From: Pseudarthrobacter sp. NIBRBAC000502772
GTDB taxonomy: Bacteria; Actinomycetota; Actinomycetes; Actinomycetales; Micrococcaceae
Assembly: GCF_006517235.1 (NCBI RefSeq)
Contig: NZ_CP041188.1
Location: 1,798,001-1,862,000 of the forward strand
Reading direction: 5' to 3'
DNA length: 64,000 bases
Shown here: one piece after another, positions 28,499-37,506 of the stretch
Layout: each line of letters opens with the position of its first letter
Numbering within the stretch: the stretch's first letter is position 1
Notes under the pieces: generated by a model
Seen by the model: the letters and a program-made list of their open reading frames with translations, nothing else
Databases searched by the model: none
What the model was told of the DNA's origin: nothing
Translations under genes and position numbers: made by a program

Positions 28499-30083
28499 GG
28501 ACGCAGCCCGCAGGACCCCTCGCAAGCAGATGCTGGCAGGCCTGGTCTCGGCCGTGGCGATTGTGGCCGCAGCCGGCGCGGGACTCGCAGCCTCCTCGGT
28601 CGCTCCGCAGCCGGCGGGGAGCCGCAGCATCCCGGCCGTGCTGGCTACAGTTCCCGCAGGCGCCAGCACGGGGGTATGTCCTGGCCCGGCCCGCCTGCTC
28701 GAAGGAACGGAGGCGGGCACCGACCCCCAGTTCAGCCCCGAATCCGCGACCGCCAAGAGCGCTGTCACCGGCGCCGTCCTGAGCGCCCCCGGCGGTGTCC
28801 TCCCCGGCAGCAGGCTCGCCGCCCTTGACGGAACGCCCGCCGTCGAGATCGCCAAGGACGGCAGCCAGCCCGGCCAGGGGACAGGTCCCCAGGACCTGAC
28901 CGCCGGCGTCGTCGCCGGGCACAGCGTGGATGATGCCAGCTTCCTGAGCGCCGACGCCCAGGCAGGCCAGAAGCCCTCAGCCGCCGGGCTTATGAGATTC
29001 ACCGCCACTGACGGTGACCTGCAGGGCTCGGCGGCTGCCAATTGCCAGCCGCCCGCCAACGACCTCTGGCTGTCCGGTGCCAGCACCACCGTGGGCCGCA
29101 CCTCCCTTCTTGTCCTCAGCAACGCCTCAAGCACACCTGCCACCGTCAGCCTGGAGCTCTTCGGCAGCAAGGGCCAGATCCAGGCCCCGGGCAGCAGGGG
29201 GCTGCTGGTCGCGCCGGGAGGTACCCGCTCAATCGTCCTGGCAGGCCTGGCACCTGGTGAAGCCCGGCTCACGGTCCATGTCCGGAGCGCCGGCGGTCCG
29301 GTGGCCGCGTCCATCCAGCAGAGTGTCCTGAGGGGACTGACGCCCGGCGGCGTCGACTTCATTGCTCCGGGCGCCGCACCTGCCGCACGGCAGGTCATGA
29401 CCGGAGTGGACATACAAGACGCCGGCTCGATCTCCGCATTCACGGGAAACAGCGGCTACAACGACGCCGGCCCCGCGCTGGCCATCACGGTTCCGGGACC
29501 GTCGGACGCGGTAGTGGAGGTCAAGCTCTTCGGCCGGGACGGCCAGAAAGCCCTCCCCAGCGGCGGCGTTGTCACGGCAAAAGCCGGGGCCGTCACCGAG
29601 ATTTCCCTGGCTGGTGTCCCCGCCGGCCACTACACGGTGTCCACCAGTTCGGACGTGTCATTTGTGGCCGCAACCCGCATCACCCGGGGCGTCACGAACG
29701 GGAAGGCCTCGGACGTCGCCTGGGCTGCCTCCGGTGTCCGGCTGGGAAGCCAGCATGTGGTGCCCGTTCCCCAGGGCGGTGACCGAACCCTCGTGTTCGG
29801 CGTCCTCGAGAACCGGGCCACGGTCTCCTACGCCGCCATCACCGCGGACGGCAAGATCCACGCGGCCGCCACTGCCGACGTCGCCGGCGGCACCACAACG
29901 TCCATCAAGGTCCCCGAGAAGGTGGACGAGTCGGTAGTGGTGGCGTACGTTGTCTCCGCGTCAGGTGACGCTGCCTACGGCGCGCTGCTCCTGCAGCAGG
30001 ACGGCCGGGACGACATCTCCACGGTGGCCTTCACGCCCGCGGCTTCAGGTCAGGAAAAGGTGCCGGTCTCCCTGGGATACTGA
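28491..30083 (+). CDS. DUF5719 family secreted/membrane-anchored protein
   Basis: 530 residues. A basic N-terminus (RRTPRKQ) precedes one hydrophobic helix (MLAGLVSAVAIVAAAGAGLA) that acts as signal anchor or signal peptide. A large Ala/Gly/Ser/Thr-rich extracytoplasmic region of repeated beta-sandwich-like segments follows (LVLSNASSTPATVSLELFG, VVEVKLFGRDGQKALPSGG). There are no catalytic motifs. It overlaps the glycosyltransferase gene by 8 bp, a pairing found in many actinobacteria, so it probably works with that enzyme at the cell surface. The biochemical role is unknown. Confidence 0.87.
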   Translation: MHKDAARRTPRKQMLAGLVSAVAIVAAAGAGLAASSVAPQPAGSRSIPAVLATVPAGASTGVCPGPARLLEGTEAGTDPQFSPESATAKSAVTGAVLSAPGGVLPGSRLAALDGTPAVEIAKDGSQPGQGTGPQDLTAGVVAGHSVDDASFLSADAQAGQKPSAAGLMRFTATDGDLQGSAAANCQPPANDLWLSGASTTVGRTSLLVLSNASSTPATVSLELFGSKGQIQAPGSRGLLVAPGGTRSIVLAGLAPGEARLTVHVRSAGGPVAASIQQSVLRGLTPGGVDFIAPGAAPAARQVMTGVDIQDAGSISAFTGNSGYNDAGPALAITVPGPSDAVVEVKLFGRDGQKALPSGGVVTAKAGAVTEISLAGVPAGHYTVSTSSDVSFVAATRITRGVTNGKASDVAWAASGVRLGSQHVVPVPQGGDRTLVFGVLENRATVSYAAITADGKIHAAATADVAGGTTTSIKVPEKVDESVVVAYVVSASGDAAYGALLLQQDGRDDISTVAFTPAASGQEKVPVSLGY

Positions 30084-30086
30084 CAG

Positions 30087-30116
30087 GTCAGTACCGGCGG
30101 CGTCAGTACCGGCGGC
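30087..30116. repeat. Tandem 15-bp direct duplication
   Basis: GTCAGTACCGGCGGC occurs twice back to back between the convergent DUF5719 and zincin-like genes. The second copy encodes the end of the latter (Arg-Tyr-stop), the first is extragenic. A recent slippage or duplication event. Confidence 0.8.
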
Positions 30117-30618
30117 GGTAGACCGGATCCAGGGTTTCCGGTGCTACGCCGAGCATTTCGGCGGTGTGTTCCACGACGACGTCGTGCACCAGGTCCTGGA
30201 GTTCCTCCCGGCTGGCGCAACCCTGCTCAACCACCCGGCGGTACAGGGTGATCACCGGGCCTTCCTCTGCCGTGGCGGGGGTGTAGGCGCCCATGGGAGG
30301 CGGGGCGGCGTCGGCCACCAGTTGCTCCAGCTGCGGGGGTATTTCGTCGACGGCAAACCGGACGCCGTCGAGCGTTTTGCCCCAGATGTCGTGGAGCCGC
30401 TGCGCGGAATCCAGCACCATGTCGTCAAAGCGGTCCGACCGTGTCCTGTAACCGGGGTGCGTTGGCAACACCACCTCCCCGCGCAGGCCGCGACCGTGGC
30501 GGTTCCGGCGGCGCATCGCAAAGCTTCGGCCGGGCGAACCCGAACCCGTTTCTGCGGCGCGGTCATCCGGGTCAGCCAAACGGACCGTAAAAGCTGAATT
30601 ATGGTTCGATGACTGCAT
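30103..30618 (-). CDS. Metallopeptidase-family (zincin-like) protein without a clear HExxH
   Basis: 171 residues. The core (RFDDMVLDSAQRLHDIWG, VRFAVDEIPPQ, PVITLYRRVVEQG, LVHDVVVEHTAEMLG) matches PF06262-type 'metallopeptidase family' proteins such as Rv3259. The segment where that family carries HExxH reads HDVVVEH, so the canonical zinc site is absent, and peptidase activity should not be assumed. The ~45-residue N-terminus is basic. It is divergent from DUF3499, as in mycobacteria (Rv3258c/Rv3259). Confidence 0.82.
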   Translation of the reverse strand: MQSSNHNSAFTVRLADPDDRAAETGSGSPGRSFAMRRRNRHGRGLRGEVVLPTHPGYRTRSDRFDDMVLDSAQRLHDIWGKTLDGVRFAVDEIPPQLEQLVADAAPPPMGAYTPATAEEGPVITLYRRVVEQGCASREELQDLVHDVVVEHTAEMLGVAPETLDPVYRRRY

Positions 30619-30738
30619 ACCTTGACTGTAAACCCGGGCGCAGAATTACGCGACATAACCCCGGTTTTCGTGCCAGGGCGCGGCGCCGATTCGGCAAATA
30701 CTCCGAACAAGTTCGGATACGGAGTAGTCTGTGATGTC

Positions 30739-31128
30739 GTGGGAGCTATCCGTCAATGTTCAAGGTCAGCCTGCCGTCAGTCGGCGGTGGCAACTTTGAC
30801 GTACGTCTATGCCGACTCCACCGCCGTCCTGGGTCCGCTTGCCACCTACGCCGAGCCGCATTGTTACGATTTGTGCGAGCAGCACGCCGGGTCACTGACC
30901 GTGCCCCGCGGCTGGGAAGTGCTTCGCCTGGCGATGCCCACAAGCCCGCAGCAGCCCGGGCCGGACGACCTCCTGGCCCTCGCCAACGCCGTCCGCGAAG
31001 CAGCGGCCCAGCCGCCCAGGTCGCAGACCACGCCGGGTCAGCGTGGCTTGCATTCAGCGCTGGAGGCCCCGGCCGGCACCGAAGGCGTCCGCCGGGGGCA
31101 TCTGCGCGTCCTGCGCGAACCTTCCTGA
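30739..31128 (+). CDS. DUF3499 family protein
   Basis: About 129 residues. The conserved family core begins immediately: QCSRSACRQSAVATLTYVYA, then LGPLATYAEPHCYDLCEQH and TVPRGWEVLRL. Four cysteines (CSRSAC, HCYDLC) suggest a zinc-ribbon-like site. Function is unknown. The frame is open 39 codons further upstream (to 30622), but that part is unlike the family and overlaps a likely promoter: TAGTCT at 30725-30730 is a candidate -10, which would make the GTG at 30739 nearly leaderless. A CCGAAC-AA-GTTCGG palindrome (about 30703-30716) lies just upstream. Confidence 0.8.
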   Translation: MGAIRQCSRSACRQSAVATLTYVYADSTAVLGPLATYAEPHCYDLCEQHAGSLTVPRGWEVLRLAMPTSPQQPGPDDLLALANAVREAAAQPPRSQTTPGQRGLHSALEAPAGTEGVRRGHLRVLREPS

Positions 31129-31206
31129 GGCGGTTCTGGCGGTAGGCTGGAACCTGCTAATCAGTCAGCCAACGGCGCGAACGCGCCCCTGTCGGGAGCA
31201 CCAATC

Positions 31207-31476
31207 ATGCCAAAGATCAGTCCTGAACTGTTGTCCGTCCTCCGCTGTCCCGTGACCGGATCGCCCCTGGTCCAGGAAGGCGAAGAGCTTGTGTCGACGG
31301 CGGCGGGAGATTCGGGCGTGAAGCTGCGCTACCCGATCGAGGACGGTATCCCGCTGCTGCTGCCGCCGGAACTTCTCCAGGCCGCCACGGCTGCCGGCTC
31401 GGACCAGCACGATCACGCCGTCCGGCCGGCCACGGACCCAGGCCCCGCCACGGACAAAACCGCAGCTACTGCCTAG
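31207..31476 (+). CDS. Trm112 family protein
   Basis: 89 residues. The N-terminal 55 form a Trm112-like fold ([36 protein letters not shown]), equivalent to YcaR. The C-terminus is low-complexity, rich in Ala/Thr/Asp. Of the zinc-ribbon cysteines only CPVTG remains, as in many bacterial members. Trm112-type proteins activate methyltransferases in eukaryotes and archaea; bacterial roles are poorly defined. It lies between DUF3499 and ahcY, an order conserved in actinobacteria. Confidence 0.88.
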   Translation: MPKISPELLSVLRCPVTGSPLVQEGEELVSTAAGDSGVKLRYPIEDGIPLLLPPELLQAATAAGSDQHDHAVRPATDPGPATDKTAATA

Positions 31477-31571
31477 GCAACGCCTGGACAACACGTACCA
31501 CCACCAGCGGTCGACTTTCGCGCAGAGGCTTCAACGCCGTCGCCGCCATCGGACAAAAGCAAAGGAACCCC

Positions 31572-33050
<1,479 letters not shown>

Positions 33051-33058
33051 CGTGTGAT

Positions 33059-33085
33059 GCCCCGGGCGCAGACCGCGCCCGGGGC
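33059..33085 (+). terminator. Hairpin terminator after ahcY
   Basis: An 11-bp perfect stem (GCCCCGGGCGC and its complement) with a 5-base loop, followed by TGTTATG. It starts 9 bp after the ahcY stop. Confidence 0.7.
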
Positions 33086-33113
33086 TGTTATGTCCAAGCA
33101 TTAAGATCGGACT

Positions 33114-34352
33114 ATGGAACCTGATGTTCAGCCACGCCGGCGGGGGACCGCCAAGAAAATTCTCTTGGTGGCAGCCGTGTGTGTCCTTGCCGCAACGGGC
33201 GGCGTCTTCGCCGCCGTCGCGCCGGATTTTGCGCGCGGTGGCCTGGAGTCCGAAGCCAGCTCGGCAGTCCGGTCCGTGCCGGGCGTCGCATCGCCCGTGG
33301 TGGCCCCGGTCAAGGTGGACGTCACGCCGGCCAACGCCGCAAAGCAGGTGAACCCGGCAATGCCGGTGTCGCTCAAGGTGGGCAACGGCAGGATCGAGAG
33401 CGTCACGCTGACCAGCACCGCCGGCGAAGTAGTCCACGGCACCTTTGCAGGGGACGGCAGCAGTTGGACAGCGACCGACCCGCTGAAATTCAACACCGAG
33501 TACAGCTACATGTATGTGGTCACTGACGGGGCGGGACGGGATACCAACACCACAAACTCGTTCAGCACCGTTTCGAGCACGCACGAGGCTGATGCCGCCA
33601 TCTACCCGCTGGACGGGATGAAAGTTGGCGTGGGCCAGCCGCTGCAGGTCATCTTCAGCGAACCGGTGGTCAACCGGGATGCCGTGGAGAAGGCCATCAA
33701 AATCACCTCCAGCGCAGGGCAGGCGGGGGCCTTCCACTGGTTCAGCGACACCATGGTCCGGTACCGCCCGGAAGCCTTTTGGGCGGCGAACTCCACAGTC
33801 ACCATGGACATGCAGCTGTTCGGCGTGGACCTCGGCAACGGCCAGATTGCCAACTTCAACAAGAAGGTCACCGTGAATTTCGGTGACAAGCGGGTGGCTA
33901 TCGCCGATGCCGCCGCACACACTTTCACGCTCAGCGTTAATGACCAGGTAGTGAAAACCCTCCCGGTCAGCATGGGCGATCAGCGTTTCCCGTCAGCGCG
34001 CGGCTACGCGGTCCTGATGGAAAAGAACCGCTATGACCACTTCCGGGCGGCCAGCATCGGACTCAAGCCCGGCGATCCGGCCTACTACGGCGAAGTGGAC
34101 GTGGAGTATGCCATCCGCCTCACCCTGAGCGGCGCCTACATCCACCAGGCGCTGGAGTCCGCCTACCCCTTCATCGGCAAGGCGAACGTCTCGCACGGCT
34201 GCATCGGGTTCGCTCCCGACGGCGCCGCCTGGGTTTTTGACAACATGACCACCGGCGATGTGGTTCAGATCATCAATACCGAAGGCGACTACGCCGCCGT
34301 CGACGACGGCTATGGCGACTGGAACATCCCCTGGGCGGAGTACAACAACTAG
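33114..34352 (+). CDS. L,D-transpeptidase with Ig-like domains
   Basis: 412 residues. An N-terminal hydrophobic segment (ILLVAAVCVLAATGGVFAAVA) acts as signal/anchor. Two Ig-like domains of the mycobacterial LdtMt type follow (VDVTPANAAKQVNPAMPVSL; ATWTATD-like and HEADAAIYPLDGMKVGVGQP). The C-terminal YkuD catalytic domain contains VSHGCIGFAPDGAAW with the catalytic cysteine. The usual HGCxN/R has Gly-Phe here. These enzymes form 3-3 peptidoglycan cross-links or attach proteins to the wall and resist most beta-lactams. It is convergent with the RDD gene. Confidence 0.92.
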   Translation: MEPDVQPRRRGTAKKILLVAAVCVLAATGGVFAAVAPDFARGGLESEASSAVRSVPGVASPVVAPVKVDVTPANAAKQVNPAMPVSLKVGNGRIESVTLTSTAGEVVHGTFAGDGSSWTATDPLKFNTEYSYMYVVTDGAGRDTNTTNSFSTVSSTHEADAAIYPLDGMKVGVGQPLQVIFSEPVVNRDAVEKAIKITSSAGQAGAFHWFSDTMVRYRPEAFWAANSTVTMDMQLFGVDLGNGQIANFNKKVTVNFGDKRVAIADAAAHTFTLSVNDQVVKTLPVSMGDQRFPSARGYAVLMEKNRYDHFRAASIGLKPGDPAYYGEVDVEYAIRLTLSGAYIHQALESAYPFIGKANVSHGCIGFAPDGAAWVFDNMTTGDVVQIINTEGDYAAVDDGYGDWNIPWAEYNN

Positions 34353-34403
34353 GAACCGCTTGGCCCAGGGCCCAGGGCCCACGGAACAGGACGAGGTTCA
34401 GGT

Positions 34404-35204
34404 CTATGGCCCGAACGGCAGGCGGTCCAACCGCTCCGCCGTGGCCGAGTTCCGGCGCCGGGCCTGCTGCAGCCGCGCGAGTTCACGGTGACGGCGTTCG
34501 GCGGTGACGGCCGCCAGGTACTGGTCCGGGCTGGTTCCCGGGGGCGGCGGAGGGGCCACATGCCGGGCCAGTTCCGTGGCTATCGACGCTGCCATTCCGG
34601 CGGCGGACAGAGGTGACATGCGTCCGGCCTGCCGGATGAACTGGGCGGCCTGCCGTGCGGTCGCATCCGGGATCCGGCCGATGTCCGCAGCTGTGGCCCA
34701 GCCCTGAAGCTGTTGGGGAACAAAGACGCGGACCGGTACCTCTGCCGGCACGCGGCGGCGCAGCGCATACGTGCCGGCAAGGATGTCACCCAGCCGCTTG
34801 GAGCGGCTGTTGAAGAGGGCGACGGCGATGGCGAGGCCACCCAGGGTGAGGTAGATTTCCAGGAATCCAGTCAGCCCCCGGATCACGGCGTGGCGGAACC
34901 GGATGGCGCCGCCATCGTCCCTGACCACACGCAGGCCGGCCGCCAGTTTTCCGAGCGAGAGCCCCCGGGTGAGGGTCTCCACGGCTACCGGGACAATCAC
35001 GAAGCAGAAGACCACGCTCACCAGCGTCAGCGCCCGCATTGCTGCCTCGTCAAGGTCCTGGCCGGCGGCTGCGACGCCCAGCAGGATCAGGACCAGCAGG
35101 ATGATGTTGAACAGGACATCCAGCAGCAGGCCAAGGGCACGGGCGGCGAAGGATGCGGGGCGCAGTTCCAGGACAACGGCCTCGCCGGTGATTATCGAAC
35201 TCAA
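34404..35204 (-). CDS. RDD family membrane protein
   Basis: 266 residues. The RDD domain covers residues ~1-140 with three transmembrane helices: LRPASFAARALGLLLDVLF (Arg/Asp signature), LVSVVFCFVIVPVAVETL and LEIYLTLGGLAIAVALF; SLGKLAAGLRVVRDDGG lies between them. The C-terminal ~110 residues are cytoplasmic and helical, rich in Ala/Arg. RDD proteins may act in ion transport, but this is unproven. It is divergent from the SpoIIM-like gene, with 68 bp between starts, and such RDD/SpoIIM pairs are common in actinobacteria. Confidence 0.9.
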   Translation of the reverse strand: MSSIITGEAVVLELRPASFAARALGLLLDVLFNIILLVLILLGVAAAGQDLDEAAMRALTLVSVVFCFVIVPVAVETLTRGLSLGKLAAGLRVVRDDGGAIRFRHAVIRGLTGFLEIYLTLGGLAIAVALFNSRSKRLGDILAGTYALRRRVPAEVPVRVFVPQQLQGWATAADIGRIPDATARQAAQFIRQAGRMSPLSAAGMAASIATELARHVAPPPPPGTSPDQYLAAVTAERRHRELARLQQARRRNSATAERLDRLPFGP

Positions 35205-35272
35205 GCGGATACCCCAATCCCTTGTCAGCCATCCTGCGGACCTTCATAGTCTATGGCGGCTAGGCTGTTGCC

Positions 35273-36265
35273 GTGGATATGGATGCCTTCTCCGCCGCCA
35301 ACGGGGACAAGTGGTCAAGGCTGCACCAGCTTGCCCATAAGCGGCGCCTCAGCGGCGAAGAGGCCGATGAACTGCTGCGCCTTTACCAGTCGACGTCGGC
35401 CCACCTTTCCTTCATCAGGTCAATTGCCCCGGAGAGCGGCCTGTCGGCGTCCTTGTCCGCCACCCTGGCCCAGGCCCGGACCCGTTTCACAGGCGCACGG
35501 TCCAACGTGATGGCGGACCTGGCCCGGTTCTTCGTGGCTGCCCTGCCGGCGGCTTTGTACCGTCTGCGGTGGCTGACGGTGGCCTGCGGCGCCGCATTTA
35601 TCCTGGTTGCCGGCGCTTACGCGCTCTGGATCGGGACGTCCCCCGAGGCCCTGCGGTCCGTTGCCTCCGAGGCCGCGGTCCGGCAGTACGTCGAGAAAGA
35701 CTTCATTGGCTACTATTCGGAAAATCCTGCGGCCTCGTTTGCGGGGGCCGTCTGGACCAACAATGCCTGGATCAGCGCGCAGGCGGTGGCACTGGGCATC
35801 ACCGGCTTCTGGGTACCCATGATCCTGTTCACGAACGCCCAGGGCGTCGGGATCGCCGCCGGAGTTTTCGCCGCCGTGGGCCGGCAGGATGTCTTTTACA
35901 GCTACATCCTGCCGCATGGCCTGATGGAACTGACGGCTGTTTTTATTGCCTGCGCGGCGGGCTTGAGGATCTTCTGGGCCATGGTGTCCGCGGGACCACG
36001 GACGCGGGGACGTGCCGTGGCGGACGAAGGCAGGTCGCTGATCACCGTGGCCCTGGGGTTGGTGCTGGTGCTGTTCGTTTCCGGATTAGTGGAAGGTTTT
36101 GTCACGCCCAGCCCGCTTCCGGTATGGGCCAAGATCGGCATCGGCCTGGCGGTGCTGGCTGCCTACTGGGGCTACGTCCTGGTATGGGGACGGCGGGCCT
36201 ATGACGCCGGTGAACGCGGCGACTTGGTGGCCGGCGACGCTGGATACAGCGAAATCGCCGCATGA
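35273..36265 (+). CDS. Stage II sporulation protein M (SpoIIM/DUF95) family membrane protein
   Basis: 330 residues from GTG. A ~100-residue soluble helical N-terminus (RLHQLAHKRRLSGEEADELLRLYQST) precedes six membrane helices. The DUF95 core is visible as FAGAVWTNNAWISAQAVALGI and the conserved ILPHGLMELTAVFIACAAGL. Outside endospore formers the family has no settled role; a link with membrane remodelling or peptidoglycan enzymes is suggested by its relatives. It is adjacent to and divergent from an RDD gene, and near the TgpA/DUF58/MoxR operon type it often accompanies. Confidence 0.9.
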   Translation: MDMDAFSAANGDKWSRLHQLAHKRRLSGEEADELLRLYQSTSAHLSFIRSIAPESGLSASLSATLAQARTRFTGARSNVMADLARFFVAALPAALYRLRWLTVACGAAFILVAGAYALWIGTSPEALRSVASEAAVRQYVEKDFIGYYSENPAASFAGAVWTNNAWISAQAVALGITGFWVPMILFTNAQGVGIAAGVFAAVGRQDVFYSYILPHGLMELTAVFIACAAGLRIFWAMVSAGPRTRGRAVADEGRSLITVALGLVLVLFVSGLVEGFVTPSPLPVWAKIGIGLAVLAAYWGYVLVWGRRAYDAGERGDLVAGDAGYSEIAA

Positions 36266-36361
36266 ATCCGCGAGCGACGGGGTGGCTCCTCGCCCACGTG
36301 GAGGAGCGGGCGGTAGGCTCGATATCAGATACACGGCGCTGCCCGGATCAGAGCCGGCGGC

Positions 36362-37486
36362 GTGGAACCCAACGGAAGTGACGCTGCTGTGAACGACAAT
36401 TCGCCGACCCCTGCCAAACGCACGGAGCCGCAGCCGGATCCGGACCTGGATACTTCGTCGGACTCGGACGAGCCGGCTTTTGCCTGGCTGAACGATTCCG
36501 GCTCCAGCACTCCCGATGTGTCTCCAGCACGTAGCGCCGGTATCGGGCAGGGCGGTGTCACCCAGCCCGAAAGCCGTGCCGGGCGAAAAGCCGCGGAGGC
36601 CGCCGTCGAACCTCCCGCCGCGGTACCTTCCGTAGAAGAGTCGCTCCGCAAAGAACCGTCCGCCCAGGGCGCCACCCGAAACGGTGCCCACTTCAGTGAG
36701 CCGCTGCCCACGTCAGCGCTGCAGGTCCGTCCGCCGCAGGAGGAAGTGGAGCGCCGCAACGCGGAGCGCGAAAGCGCAGCCAACGCCAAGCCAGTGGCCC
36801 CGCGCATCTGGCAAGTCCTGCTGGCCCTTTTCTACCCGGTGATCCTGCTGGTGCTGGCCGTCCGCGCTGTCACCAGCCCGCTGTTCCTGTGGGCCGAGTA
36901 CAACAGGCCCGGGTTCCCGGGCGACGGGTACGGGTTCAGCACCGACGACCGGATGACCTACGGTTCCTACGCGGTTGACTACCTCAGCAACTGGGCGGGG
37001 CCGCGGTATCTGGGTGATCTGGTCAATCGCACTGGCGGGGACCTTTTCAAGAACGGCGAAGTCGGCCACATGGCCGACGTAAAAGTTGTCATCCTTTCCG
37101 CGTTTGGCGGGGGAGCACTCCTGATCGTCCTCAGCCTGGTGGCCATCGCCTACCTGCGCCGCCGCAGCACCGGCGGTGTGCGCCGCGGACTCTTCGCGGG
37201 ATCCATTGTTGCGCTGGCGATCATCCTGGGCCTTGGCGCATTGGCCGTGCTCGGCTGGCAGCAGTTCTTCACCGAATTCCACCGGATCTTCTTCGCCAGC
37301 GGTTCCTGGACGTTTGCCCTTGAAGACACCCTGATCAGGCTGTTCCCGGGCCAGTTCTGGATCGATGCCGGTATTGTCATCGCCGCGCTGGTCCTCTTGG
37401 TGTCCCTGGTGACGCTCATCCTCACGTGGCCCACGCGCCGTCGTCGCGGCCTGGCCAAGGATGAGCCGATCGCCGCTGAGGCGTAG
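36362..37486 (+). CDS. TIGR01906/DUF1461 family integral membrane protein
   Basis: 374 residues. A ~155-residue Pro/Glu/Ser-rich disordered N-terminus is followed by the DUF1461 core: helix IWQVLLALFYPVILLVLAVRAV, an external loop YNRPGFPGDGYGFSTDDRM...YLSNW, the acidic GHMADVKVV motif, then four helices and a basic C-terminus. The family has no known function. A GTG start at 36389, nine codons in, is an alternative because neither start has a convincing ribosome-binding site. Its stop is 20 bp from the end of the convergent truncated acyl-CoA synthetase gene. Confidence 0.85.
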   Translation: MEPNGSDAAVNDNSPTPAKRTEPQPDPDLDTSSDSDEPAFAWLNDSGSSTPDVSPARSAGIGQGGVTQPESRAGRKAAEAAVEPPAAVPSVEESLRKEPSAQGATRNGAHFSEPLPTSALQVRPPQEEVERRNAERESAANAKPVAPRIWQVLLALFYPVILLVLAVRAVTSPLFLWAEYNRPGFPGDGYGFSTDDRMTYGSYAVDYLSNWAGPRYLGDLVNRTGGDLFKNGEVGHMADVKVVILSAFGGGALLIVLSLVAIAYLRRRSTGGVRRGLFAGSIVALAIILGLGALAVLGWQQFFTEFHRIFFASGSWTFALEDTLIRLFPGQFWIDAGIVIAALVLLVSLVTLILTWPTRRRRGLAKDEPIAAEA

Positions 37487-37506
37487 CCCCAAGCAACTGC
37501 ACGTGC

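Noticed and set aside
31477..31571. SAH riboswitch upstream of ahcY
   Set aside because: The 95-bp gap lacks the conserved core of the SAH riboswitch and contains no matching stems.
34355..34385. GGGCCCA repeats between the L,D-transpeptidase and RDD genes as a regulatory element
   Set aside because: Short low-complexity direct repeats between convergent genes; at most a weak terminator, with no defined structure.
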